NCBI GenBank assembly: GCA_031213475.1
Contig: JARUPZ010000004.1
Span: forward strand, 2,319,501-2,383,500
Origin: Nereocystis luetkeana
Lineage: Eukaryota > Sar > Phaeophyceae > Laminariales > Laminariaceae
DNA length: 64,000 nucleotides
Direction of reading: 5' to 3'
Part shown: positions 49,306 through 59,669 of the stretch, one piece after another
How the letters are laid out: each line of letters begins with the position of its first letter
Numbering within the stretch: the stretch's first letter is position 1
Made by a program: the position numbers and the translations under genes
Notes under the pieces: model-generated
Databases searched by the model: none
What the model was told of the DNA's origin: nothing
What the model saw: the letters and a program-made list of their open reading frames with translations, nothing else

Positions 49306-49689
49306 TTAGCCCACCCTGAATAGCCGTAGATGCAGATCCCACGACGATACAGAGATGGCTACTTAAGACATCAGAAAATCGAAAGAGGGGGTCGAAGATA
49401 CTACTATTCAAAACCAACAGCCCAATGAGACCATAGACCAACCCACACCTCGCAAATGAGGCTAAGGCGCCTCTGGTAGGGGCCGCATTCGAGCTAGGGA
49501 GGGAAAACATAAAGTAAACGAAAGAGTAGCGACACAAAAGGATGTCCGTCGTGGTAAAACATGAAACTAGAGATAACAGGGGGGCGACCGGCAAACGTAG
49601 GCCCGATGCAACAAGTCGTGGCTATCCGCGGTGTAGGCCTACGGGAAAGGCGTAAGTAGTCGGATTAGCCAAAATGCGCCGATCCCGTG

Positions 49690-50040
49690 AGTGATGAGAT
49701 TTTTTTTACGAAACGCACGTAAATTCTACTCGTCCTAATCGCATTGTTTTCTCAGATTCGCCAAAACACGCAAGTCCTCCGGGTGATAAACTTTTCGACG
49801 GAAAATACTAGAATTCCAGCTGTGCTAATAGCATTTTTTCCGGATCTGCACACTTTCACTGGTTTGGATAGCTATTATGGCCAAATTTTCGAAGATCCAC
49901 GAGTAATTTTGGGTCGGCATAATCGCATTTTTATTGGACAATTGCAAACTATTGTAACCTTGAATGAATGTGACGCGAATTTTAAATGGTACAAATGGGA
50001 TTTTGGGTCGTGCTAATGGTATTTTTCTTCGGGATATAAA
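49690..50040. repeat. ~92-bp degenerate tandem repeat
   Basis: Variants of GCTAATNGCATTTTT recur at about 49734, 49825, 49919 and 50013 (spacing 91-94). Each is preceded by an AATTTTGGGTCG-like or ACTAGAATTCC-like stretch. Confidence 0.6.
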
Positions 50041-50151
50041 TTCAGCTGCACTCCCGACGAACGGCACCTCATTTCGCGACGTAGAAGACGCAAACTCCGG
50101 CAGTATTTTCTGACAGCAACCGACGGCGGTCTTCACATACCGCATGAAGAA

Positions 50152-50880
50152 TTGGAGGATCAATTTAAGGAGAGCTTTATTTTTGAGTCAAGCGAGTCGA
50201 ATCCATGGTTGGTAGGGTACCCTCTTCCGCCCGTTCAGCGGTCACCACCTCCCCATGCCCACTTTCCTCCGGACTTTCGCATTATTTTTTATTGTTTTTC
50301 GGTTTTTGCCTGCCTTTCCTCTCCCGGGTATATGACTCCCGCCCACCCAAACCAACCCGGGCACGGGTCCCTTTTCCACCCCTCCCAGTACGATACCCCC
50401 GGGTCAGCCGGCGTCGTCCAAGAAATTGAAGATACTGTTGCGAACAAACGGAGTATCTCCACACTCCGTTACTACAGTCGAATCCACAAAACTGTCTCTA
50501 CACTTCCTCTTGATACGGGTCTACAAGGTCGGATCTCTATACCTCCTTCCATCACGGGACACGAGCGGGGCCACCTGAGCCCAAATATAACTAGGTTTAA
50601 ACCAGAGCACCACACGAGACTTCAGTACACCCAGAGGGACGGAGGGCGCACACGAACACACTCCGGCACCGCGGCCAGTCACTATAACCTTTGTTGGCAC
50701 ATGGATGACGGCTCCCCCAAGCCCCCCCACACCCACACACCCACACCCCGCGCACTACGCCACATGGCACGTTCTCTAAGGGTTCCTACCTGTCCCCCTC
50801 CCCTCCCTCCTCCCCTCCCTTTGCTCCCTTGTCGTCGGCTTCTGCCTACAGCAGCGATGGTATGGTCGTGCGAGGCATGA
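50152..50880 (+). other. 242-codon plus ORF in the LTR element
   Basis: An open frame rich in Pro and His. It contains a hydrophobic stretch (IIFYCFSVFACLSSPG) near residues 44-59. It runs into the hairpin at its 3' end. I recognise no domain. It is antisense to the host LTR element and may belong to the same gag-like debris as 51335-53730. Confidence 0.25.
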
Positions 50881-51200
50881 AATGCCCGCAAGATGTCGAC
50901 CAACCTGAGCAAGTTGATCCGCACTGTATTGTTGGTGGCTTGCGGGAGGGACTCGAGGGCGTGCCGAACGGTTGTTGTGGCGGTGGCACGATAGAACCCT
51001 TCAATGGCAGAGGCAGCCGACGAGATGGCTGCCCGCCTGTCCTCCGGAACATGGCGAGACAAGATCAGTTGTCGAATCGAGACGTGCAGAAGCGCGACGT
51101 CAGAAAATTCCAAGACGAGAAGGAAGACCTCGACACTGGGCCTTACGCTTCCGACGACGGGGATAACGACCAACATCCAGACGACGAGAACGAGGAACAT
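50682..51200 (-). other. 172-codon minus ORF from the hairpin arm
   Basis: It starts MFLVLVVWMLVVIPVVG, a possible signal or membrane segment, and continues VEVFLLVLEFSDVA, then HVSIRQLILSRHVPEDRRA. The same peptide is encoded in mirror image on the plus strand by the other arm (51354-51648). Family unknown. Confidence 0.35.
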
Positions 51201-51650
51201 GGCGAGACAAGATCAGTTGTCGAATCGAGACGTGCAGAAACGCGACGTCAGAAAATTCCAAGACGAGAAGGAAGATCCCGACTTCGGGCCTTACTCTTCC
51301 AACGACGGGGATAACGACCAGCATCCAGACGACGAGAATGAGCCCGTCGTTGGAAGAGTAAGGTCCGAAGTCGAGGTCTTCCTTCTCGTCTTGGAATTTT
51401 CTGACGTCGCGTTTCTGCACGTCTCGATTCGACAACTGATCTTGTCTCGCCATGTTCCGGAGGACAGGCGGGCAGCCATCTCGTCGGCTGCCTCTGCCAT
51501 TGAAGGGTTCTATCGTGCCACCGCCACAACAACCGTTCGGCACGCCCTCGAGTCGCTCCCGCAAGTCACCAACGATACAATGCGGACCAAGTTGCTCAAG
51601 TTGGTTGAAATCTTGCGGGCAGTCCATGCCTCGCACGATCATACATGACC
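50858..51650. repeat. Large hairpin with a duplicated arm
   Basis: Arm B (51335-51650) is the inverse of arm A1 (50858-51193). A second partial arm A2 (51197-51334) directly repeats the inner part of A1. Shared blocks are CGAGGCATG, GCGGGAG..CTCGAGGGCGTGCC, GACGAGATGGCTGCCCGCC and AAGACGAGAAGGAAGA. The loop between A2 and B is essentially nil (…GAATGAG|CCCGTCGTT…). Confidence 0.9.
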
Positions 51651-53730
51651 TTCCGTCGCTGAGTACAACGCCTCTCGACGCCAGCGTCAACTGCGGCCGA
51701 CGGGTTGTTCGGACGACCATCTGCCGATCAACCGCTGGCGCCCGGACGACGACCATGACCGCAACAACAGCAACAACAACAACTCAAACATCCCGGCCCG
51801 CCGTATGTCATCGTCCAGCTCTACCACACGCCCCCGGCCCGACAACGGCGGAACCTCCCCCCGGCCGACACAAAGCCCACGACGGCGCAGCGAGGGCGAA
51901 TAGTTCTCCTCTTAGACCGACGAGGACGTACAATACGGAGAGCCACAGGCGAGTTTCTGACTTTGATATTGCTTCGTTATCAGTTTCGTTTGCGGCTACC
52001 AAAATTTCGGGCGCACCGACACCCCCCCCAGTTCCAACCTGCCCCCCCCAATCTTACGCCGCAATCTCTGTTGCTCCACCTGCTGGCCAGCATCAGCCCC
52101 CTGCGCCGCATCCGGTCTGTCTCCCCCCCAACTCGGCAGTCACCGTCACATCGCTACCACCTCAGTATTCAGTGGGTCACCCCCCACTGCCCCACACAAC
52201 AGCCCCCGTTGCGACCCTGCCCTCTCCGTATCACGCGGCGCTACCAGCCTCCACCCCCCCGCCGAACCGCACGATCCCCATTTCATCGGTACTCCCTCAA
52301 CAACCAGCCGCGCTCACTCCCACACTGGTCGCTCCCACACCGGTCCCTCCGGCCCCTCCGGTCGCACCTGCAACTACGCCCCACCACACCGCGGTTAGTA
52401 CTCACGACTTTGATGTTAACCGCAAGTACATCGACCTGGACTCCCGAAAATTGGAATCCATCGACCCACTCCCTTTTCCCGCGGGAACCGATTACCTTGC
52501 TGGGAGTTCAACAACTCATTGCAAGCGCCAAACTCGTACTGGCGGGCACTCTCTCACGCTGTGACGACTCCCCGCATGGCACCCTAGACTCCCTGCGTTG
52601 GTCACCTGGATGGATCACCCCGCTTCACCGGTGTTTTTCCGGAGAGCAATCAAGACAGGCACCAACTCCCCGATGTCCCGTCTTAACAACAACTTTTTTA
52701 AACAGGTGCGCCATCACCTTCGGGAAAAGGACGCTGCTGGACCGTCTGCCTTTCGCTTGCTACTACGTCTGCTGAGCACGCTTCTTCGACCACGGCGACC
52801 AAGGCCGTGCATTCGAGAAGCTTCAGAGGCGTTCTGCGATAGAGGTTCTCCCTAATTTTTCTGAGGCTCCTCACCTAAGGAGCCCCATACCTCACCCGAA
52901 AAGAGACTCCAGCAAAAATCAAATTGCATCGCGGCGAATAATCCCATATCCCGATTCTACAAAACTTTTTTTTTCGAAATCAAGATTGGGGTTAAGGAAC
53001 CGCGTCTTTCAGAAACAAAAAAGCGGAAATGTGCTACCTCTATCGTAGAACGGGTCTTCAGGCGTTCGGAGCGCCAACGGGCACCGTGCATTCGGTTTAT
53101 TTGCGGGCTTTAAGGGAACTGACATCGGTGGTGCAAGGCTCTGAATTTTTTTTTAAACCTAGCGATGCCATGGTATAGAGGTGGTGCGTACCAGTGTTAG
53201 CAGACAGTTTCCAGCATTTGACTCCGGTGTTGCACCCGGGTGAAAAGATGACTGGGGTAGAACCTTTCCCTTCGGTCTCGGCCACGTGGCAGGCTCATGA
53301 AGTGTACGCGACGAATAGTACTCCTGCCATAAATGGCGAAACATCTTTTTGTTTCACCTTCCCCGGAGGCCACACGATGTTTTCGTCGTCCCCGTCGTAG
53401 TCGGCTCCTGCTCAGCAGACGCGTTCGCGCAATTATTCCAACCAAAATCACCAAGGCTCCCAACGCAACCCCGTTGTCATGAACGTCTCTACGTCCCCAG
53501 GCACTGACCCGGACCTTTCACTTTGGGTTACAACCATTGGCCCCTCGAACACTTCGACGAGGTGTGCATGGTGTCTACCACGTTTCCAACCACTGACCCA
53601 CCTCTCCGGAGTCCGCTCCTTGGTGCTAATTCCAGAGCGACCGCTCTCCGGACATGGCGTGGCGCATGCCTCAACTGCGGCGGACAGGACCACAGCGTCA
53701 AAACTTGCCAGAGCCCCCCCCCCTTTTAGA
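51335..53730 (+). pseudogene. Degenerate gag-like region with CCHC knuckle
   Basis: Plus-strand frames shift several times. An N-terminal helical part ends HASHDHT. A Pro/Thr/Ala-rich middle follows (51650-52430), then a helical segment (FFKQVRHHLREKDAAG near 52690). A retroviral-type zinc knuckle CLNCGGQDHSVKTC lies at about 53666-53710. Order and composition suggest a Gag-type protein. It is antisense to the flanking LTRs, so it is either captured or an antisense ORF. MITE-3 interrupts it at 52825-53060. No joined sequence is proposed. Confidence 0.6.
52825..53060. mobile_element. MITE-3 copy inside the gag-like region
   Basis: GGCGTTCTGCGATAGAGGTT begins and GTACCTCTATCGTAGAACGG-type sequence ends it. 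The body is the inverse of 39905-40130 without the nested MITE-1. AGGCGTTC stands at both edges, but part of it also belongs to the element terminus, so the duplication is ambiguous. Confidence 0.78.
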
Positions 53731-54106
53731 AACAAACCATAAATTGATATCACACACAGCTCGCAAAAGATGAGTTTGAACGATTTTCCTCGATCTCACA
53801 ACGGTATTCTCAACCCCCGGCTAGGTCAACTGAATGACGGAGGCTACGCCTTTCAACAATGGCAACAACGTATGCTCTCATGCCGTCGGGGACGATACGA
53901 ACGCGATGAACAACGGAACTCAAACTCTTTTCTTTCTGAGCGTTCCAAGTCGAGGGGACACAACTCTGCCGCGGCAATTCCAACAACAACCGGCGCCGGC
54001 ACAACTCCCATTCTCAGAACGAGCGCTCCCACCGCAACTCCGGCCGTGCTGCGGCGGGCTCTCTGTGGACGAACTAATATCCCAACAACCGACACTCAAA
54101 AAACCA

Positions 54107-54360
54107 AATGGCGATTACGACGAGCAGAATTTACGTGTGTCTTCTCAAAAAAAAAAGTTCATCACCCGGGGGACTTGCGTGTCTCGGCAAATCCGAAAAA
54201 AAAAAAGTCGCGATTACGACGAGCAGAATTTACGTATGTTTCGTCAAGAAGTTTGTCACTCATGGGGCCTGCGTATTTTGGCAAACCCGGAACGAAAGGG
54301 CGATTGCGACGAGTAGGGTTTACGTGTGTCTCGTCAAAAAGTTCATCAGGGCTTGGTGAG
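54107..54360. repeat. ~95-bp tandem repeat, three units
   Basis: GCGATTACGACGAGCAGAAT starts units at about 54109 and 54211; GCGATTGCGACGAGTAGGGT starts a third near 54300. Each continues TTTACGTGTGTC, TCGTCAA and AAGTTCATCA. The ORFs across it read RRAEFTxVSSK and are products of the repeat. Confidence 0.8.
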
Positions 54361-54896
54361 GACCACTGAACTGCATGCTCTGTCCTAGGCAAATCTGATA
54401 AAAATTGAGCATCGTCAAACTGTACATGATGCAACTCATCAGTCTTGAACGGAGCCATTAGGTCCGTGGATGGGAGGGGGTGGGGTGTCTGCAGCCTGTT
54501 CATAACCCGCGCAAAATGACTGTGTGGTGAGGGGCGAGATGCAAGGCGTTCGCAAAAAAAATCATACAAAAGGCCTCGTCGCGAGGATACGTTGTATATG
54601 AAAATCGTATGGGCTACAAGCGACGGTCGACTCTGTGGGTGTGTACGGCTGAATATTTTTGGTTTTCAACCGTGATAGTTGGAGCGAGTAAGCGATCGTC
54701 TCTGTTGATGTCGACATCCGCGTCTTCGCGTCAGCAACAGAGATATGCCTTTCAGTGACTTCTGGTCCGTCATGGAAGTCCAAACTATAAATAGTGTCAT
54801 GAAAAAGGATGATCTGTGGGGAAATAAATCACTACGGAAGGCTCGTCAGACGGGTCGATCATTGGAAACGCACGATCGCGGAAGACGAAAGCTGTT

Positions 54897-54993
54897 TAAC
54901 CCTTTTAGCACCGCGCTCCCATATGTGGGGACAAAGTACCCAAACTGTAAGTAGTTTGTCCCCAAAACGGGACTGGGGTCCTAAAAGGGTTAA
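54897..54993. mobile_element. MITE-2 copy with intact TTAA ends
   Basis: TTAACCCTTTTAGCACCG opens and GGGTCCTAAAAGGGTTAA closes. TTAA stands at both ends, the duplication typical of piggyBac-like elements. Confidence 0.9.
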
Positions 54994-55270
54994 CGGGCGC
55001 GCGCGCTACAGCGGTTGCCTCTGCAGGCGCGTGCAAATGCGCGCGCGTTGCGTTACGCTGCGGTGCTACCCTAGGAGAACGCGCACGCTGACAGGCAGAC
55101 AGACAAAGACAGAAAAAACAAGGGGACAGAAAAAAAGGAGAAAGACGAAGTACTCTAAAATACGGTGACTCGAATCATGCCAAAACAAAAAAAAAGGAGG
55201 AAGGCTCACCCCTAAAGGGAGGAAAAGGCTCGTACAACAGGTCGAGGCGCTGGCCACGAGCAGAGATGCA

Positions 55271-55288
55271 GTCCTGCCGACGACGCCA
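55271..55288 (-). promoter_or_regulatory. Primer-binding site
   Basis: TGGCGTCGTCGGCAGGAC on the minus strand, 2 bases from the LTR end. The same 18-mer occurs at 61400-61417 and 63490-63507, each next to a different LTR. It should pair with the 3' end of a host tRNA ending GCCA; isotype not assigned. Confidence 0.82.
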
Positions 55289-55290
55289 GT

Positions 55291-55920
55291 TGTGATGGTA
55301 GGAGAGAAGGTAAGGCTGCCAGTGATGATGATCCACAGAAGGAGTGACACAGGTGTCTGTGCGTGGCGAAACTCAGACGCAGTTCGTAAGACGTTCTAAT
55401 CTTTTCTTATTGGTGTACGGCTTGCTCGAAGGGGCAAGAGACGAGTGAGCAAGGAGGGGGGGGGGGGGGGGGTAAGCTGGTTTTTGAAGACAGAAGTATC
55501 ATCTGTCTTCAACCGGCTATAATCTACTGGCAAGGGGGCACGCGTCACCCTCAACTGGGGGCACGCGCCACCCTCAACTTCAATAGTGTAACATCCCGAG
55601 AATCCTGATAATATGAGGATACTATGTAGTGCAACACCCCGATAATCCTGTATGTTGAGCTTAAGCTTTATTTTTACCAATCCGCCGGAGGATAAAAAAA
55701 AAAACAAAAAGTATGAAGATACTATGTAGTGCAACACCCCGTGAATTCTGTATCAACTTAGTACGTACGTATGTCTCTATCTATCTCCTCGGCTACTTAG
55801 ATACCAGACTGCGTATCCATTCTGCCAATACAACTATCTTATTTCCTGATGGTTGGTCTATATACTTACTGATGGTTGATCTATACCTGGTATACTATAA
55901 GCCAAGATACTCTTATCACA
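55291..55920 (-). repeat. 5' LTR of the 7.2-kb element
   Basis: 630 bp. It is longer than its partner mainly because of the 56-bp R7 insertion at 55655-55710 and a longer G tract (about 22 G near 55458-55478). Confidence 0.88.
55655..55710 (-). mobile_element. R7 retroposon, 5'-truncated, in the LTR
   Basis: Only the terminal ~38 bp of R7 (CCAATCCGCCGGAGGAT on the minus strand) and an A-rich tail are present. GTATG flanks both sides. The other LTR reads CCTGTATGAAGAT uninterrupted at this spot, an empty site. Confidence 0.9.
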
Positions 55921-56049
55921 TCATCGCCACAATACAATGCAGTCCGTGGTCGCAGGGCAGGCTCCAATAACTCTGGAGTGGAAGAAATACCTCGGTAAGA
56001 AAATAAAACAAGCAAAGAGTAGTACACACGATAACTGAAGCACATCTAC

Positions 56050-56640
56050 ACCTCAGACAAAACATGAAAAAGGAGGCCCGCGCGCGTACGTATCAGATAC
56101 ATGCGGTACGCTGTACAAGTCGCCACAGACACCGAGAAGACCACATACTACCCAGAAAAAAGATAGACAGGATGAAAATAACAACTCGACGTCGAAAAAT
56201 CGAAACCAAAAATCGAAAAAAATTACACATCCAAGAGGGAAGAGAGAAGAAAAGTTCAAGTCGCAAGGAAGTAATAAAAAGCAAGAAATCGAGAAAGGGC
56301 ACACATTGACAAGAGAATGCGCAATTGTTCGCAGATTTCAGGCTCGCACGCTTAGCGAGGGGTGTAGAACAGAGGTAAAAACAAAAAACAAGCATACGCA
56401 CTCCGCCACTAAGGACACCAGGGAAGCAAAAAAGAGACTATTATAGCAGACAAAAAACTAAAAAAGAAGATGAAGCGAAGCAAAAAAAAAAACAAAAGCA
56501 GATAGCAAAAAGCAAAAAAGCAAAACGGAAGATACAAACAGAGACACAAAGAGGTACAAACGGGAAAGAAAGAAAGATGAAAAAGAAGGACTATAATAAT
56601 ACGAGTGATTACGTTGTTATTACTATTAATATCCTTGCCA
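56050..56640. other. A/G-rich stretch, no gene
   Basis: A strongly purine-rich plus strand (AAAAGAAG, GAAAGAAAGA). Lys-rich plus ORFs and Phe/Leu-rich minus ORFs are compositional. Nothing coding is supported. Confidence 0.5.
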
Positions 56641-56682
56641 TCAGACAATGTGAAGTGTTGTTCTAAAAAAGGACTACTTTCA

Positions 56683-56771
56683 CCCCTTTAGAACCGCAGT
56701 CCCGTTTTGGCGACAAACCAGACAAACTTTCTAGTAGTTTGTCCCCAACACGGGACTGCGGTTCTAAAGGG
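56683..56771. mobile_element. MITE-2 copy
   Basis: CCCCTTTAGAACCGCAGTCC opens and GGACTGCGGTTCTAAAGGG closes. The inverted repeat extends outward as CTTTCA and GAAAG. Confidence 0.88.
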
Positions 56772-56835
56772 AAAGTGAAGAAGTTGTTTTGACTCGTGTT
56801 ATTATCAAAGTACGGCTGTACCTGGTATTTTAATA

Positions 56836-56936
56836 TTACGGGGGACCATAGTTAATAGGACCTATGGTATACATAAAAACCTATATATTTCACCATTTTT
56901 ACTAACAATATTTGGTCCTATTAACTATGGTCCCCC

Positions 56937-56940
<4 letters not shown>
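56836..56940. mobile_element. MITE-1 copy
   Basis: Near-consensus 105-bp copy, TTACGGGGGACCATAGTTAA to ACTATGGTCCCCCGTAA, directly followed by a TAA microsatellite. Confidence 0.93.

Positions 56941-57004
<64 letters not shown>
56938..57004. repeat. (TAA)n microsatellite
   Basis: About 22 perfect TAA units start at the TAA terminus of MITE-1, which may have seeded the repeat. Confidence 0.97.
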
Positions 57005-57006
<2 letters not shown>

Positions 57007-58281
57007 GAGCAGTTGTACTATTTATACTACAGCACTATTCATCTTCTGTGGTCGAAAATGTACGACCTTGAAGTTATTTTTTGGTGAATGAAGTATTTTT
57101 TCCGGCGGAAGGGTTTTTTTCCCTCGTTCTCCCCTTCTGTTGTGCCTTCTCCCGCTCTTATGTTTTTATGGTGCCAGAATCACTTTTATTTGCCGTCGTA
57201 AAAGTCGAATACGATATAAAATGCACACATACAATGTATGCATGCACACACGTTCGTCCGTGTCGGTGTTGCGAGTTTCAAGTCCGTCCGATCACATTTT
57301 CACAAAAATGCAAAAAAAATCACAAATCGAAATTTTCGAGATGTCTGACGTATCCCCAATCCCCAGGTCCAAACGCCCTGTTCCAGATGCCGGATCGCTC
57401 TTTTTTTGTTTTCGACGGGGGTCGCAGCAAATATTAATGGCGATTTATTATATGCTATTTTGTTATATTTTGTCAACTTTATCATCATGGCAACGGCTGA
57501 ATGAAGGGAATACATCTGTTTATTATTTTGAAACCGCAATTTGATAAAATCTCGGCCAGAAGAATACATCTCATCTATATATTTATCCATTTTGAGCGGA
57601 GAAATCACCAATTAATTAACCGTACTCCCGAGAGATAAGATGTTGTCGAAGTCAAGCTAACAGACCCGTTGGAACTCAACGTATTGATTCATTGCAGATT
57701 GGCCCTTCGGTATCATCCATGGAGTTCGGTAGAAAGAGAAATCGGTCTACAAAGATGGGTGTGAAGAGGGGAATTTTCTATCTCGTCCCCCCCTGTCTGT
57801 GTACTATTTTACATTTTACAACCTTTTTGTGCAATCTTGTTCCCTCTCATTGCAAAGACTTCAACTCCCATGCCTTCCTTTTCTCTCAGACTCGATTGCG
57901 TTCGCTCGAAATACCTTGATGAGTATCGGAATTTACTGATGTGGCTGTAAAACAAAATTGGGACGATGCAGCCAAAAATACTACCAGTATTATTATAGAT
58001 CTGGCATATATATGGTCTGGTACTAATGGCATGCATGCGATAGAGAGTGATCATCGATTTTCGATTTGTCGACGGGAATGGATGCGCCCTATGCTGTTTT
58101 TCAGCGGTTCCTTACTCGAAAAATTGGGTGAGAAAAGTGGGGTCCAGTAGAATGAAAACTTGAAAACTTGATCGAACGGACCATATACGTATCTATCTAT
58201 ATACCGTTTTCTTACCACAAAACCGGGTTCACGGTTCAACCCCTTCTTGGAGCCGCACGCACGTTTTTAAGGAAACTACTT
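57005..58281. other. No gene recognised
   Basis: AT-rich sequence with several 60-134-codon ORFs on both strands. None has a recognisable motif or paired splice sites. No repeat family is evident. Confidence 0.45.
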
Positions 58282-58710
58282 CTTTTTTTTTCATCCTCCG
58301 GCGGATTGGTAAAAATAAACTTGACCCTTTCAGGACCGCAGTCTCGTTTTGGGGACAAACTACTTGAAATTTGAGTGATTTGTCCCCTCAACGGGACTGC
58401 GGTTCTAAAGGGGTTAAGCTCACCACACTTCCACGTTCTCGTGTCATGTGTCAGTTTAACTTACAGCTCCCGTTGCAACATCAGCACAGGCTGCTGTTAC
58501 TACTGGCGCTTGGGCACGTTGACCCGACCTGACTGACCCCCGAGAGGGGCAGGTGCGGTGGAGATAGCCACCCGGGGGAGTCATCTCTCCCGGGTAGTGT
58601 GGGTCTTGCCCGAGCTCACCCACTATCAAAAACCGAGGCTATGAGGCCTTCCCGCCGGACCCGGGCCAGTTTCGGTGCACCCTACCCGTTGGGGCGCTGG
58701 TCCTCAGGAA
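58282..58710 (-). mobile_element. R7 retroposon, copy with nested MITE-2
   Basis: Collinear with 38719-39072 in reverse. It has an A-rich tail at its low-coordinate end and is split by MITE-2 at 58323-58416. It may be slightly longer at the 5' end. Confidence 0.82.
58323..58416. mobile_element. MITE-2 copy inside R7
   Basis: ACCCTTTCAGGACCGCAGTC opens and GACTGCGGTTCTAAAGGGG closes. R7 copy 1 reads AAACTTAAGCTC at this site. Here TTGA and TTAA flank the insert, confirming a TTAA target with one mutated side. Confidence 0.9.
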
Positions 58711-59204
58711 ACTAGTTGGAATGAGTGCACCATCGTTTTCGCAGTAGAAACAGGGCTTCAACTTGCTTAGCACGACAGCACTTTGCAGAAACCTAAATGG
58801 GAGTACATTTCCAAATGTACTGATCACACAACGGAAGTGCACTGATCGCTAAAAATGTGCGATAGGTGAGTCGTGTGTAGCGCAGGTTCGACCTAGTTAT
58901 TTATTGCGCGAGCCACACTCCGCTTCCTCCAGTTGTTGTGTTCCTCGATTTTTCGTGCGGGTAGTTCTACTACTGTAGCTTGGTTTACCTATACTTTCGC
59001 GTACCCGTGTTCTCGGACTTGTTGTTGTCTGACTCGTAGGGTCCACGTGTAATCGGCTACAGCCTTACAAGTTGGAGGTGTGTAGGAAGGAGTGAGTTGT
59101 GAAGTGCCGCATCATCTATCCATTCTCCGAATTCTCCGGATGGGTTTCGTTTGTGCCTGAGTTTTCGATGAATCTGCGTGTACGACCCTTCAGGGTGGGC
59201 TAGC

Positions 59205-59669
59205 GCTATGGTATCCCCTCTCCCCTGTTGCGGCATTATGCTTTGTAGCAAGCGTCCCCTCATCATATCTGGCAGGCCTTTTATCGCCTGCGTTAATGAT
59301 GAATGCCTCGCCTCTTCTTTCAGAAGACATCTGGCGAGGCAAACAGCAAATAATAGAAGAGCCTATAACTTGGTCTAACATTGTCAAGCGCCCGTTGAGA
59401 TCAGTAGGCCGGACACATTGTATCCCTGGACAGATTCGTCTATTAAATCGGTACTCGTTGGTACTCACGTGTGTTGTTTGGTTGGAGATAGAAGAAGAGC
59501 AGCTTTATCCCTTTCGTGCCCGGGGAGACTGAGACCAAGCTCGTGCGTATGTATCTGGAAAAACCCTGGTTTTCCACCTAAGATACGCCTTCCAAGCGCT
59601 ACAAATACGATCTCAGTGCCTGAAGACAGGTAATTACCGGGTTTCAACCTCATCCAAGACATTATCATA
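59205..59669. repeat. LTR-like block with tracts on both sides
   Basis: Its left end (GCTATGGTATCCCCTCTCCC) matches the LTR start at 60933. Its right end read in reverse (TGTTATGATAATGTC) matches 47229. CTTCAGGGTGGGCTAG lies to the left and its inverse CTAGCCCACGCTGATGAG to the right. It may be two LTR fragments joined head to head. Confidence 0.5.

Larger units (their letters stand above)
48696..55920 (-). mobile_element. 7.2-kb LTR element without visible pol (LARD-like)
   Basis: LTRs at 48696-49305 and 55291-55920 both run TGTGAT..ATCACA. The outer flanks are TCAT on each side, a 4-bp target duplication. In minus orientation a TGG-starting primer-binding site lies 2 bases inside the 5' LTR, and a purine-rich tract (CAGGGTGGGCTAA) abuts the 3' LTR. 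The interior holds gag-like debris, a large hairpin and tandem repeats. I see no protease, reverse transcriptase or integrase motif. Absence of pol over about 6 kb suggests a large non-autonomous derivative. The LTRs differ by indels, so insertion is not recent. Confidence 0.85.

Noticed and set aside
54107..54369. A Lys/Arg-rich nuclear protein
   Set aside because: The peptide repeats every ~32 residues because of the tandem DNA repeat; flanking frames shift and no domain is seen.
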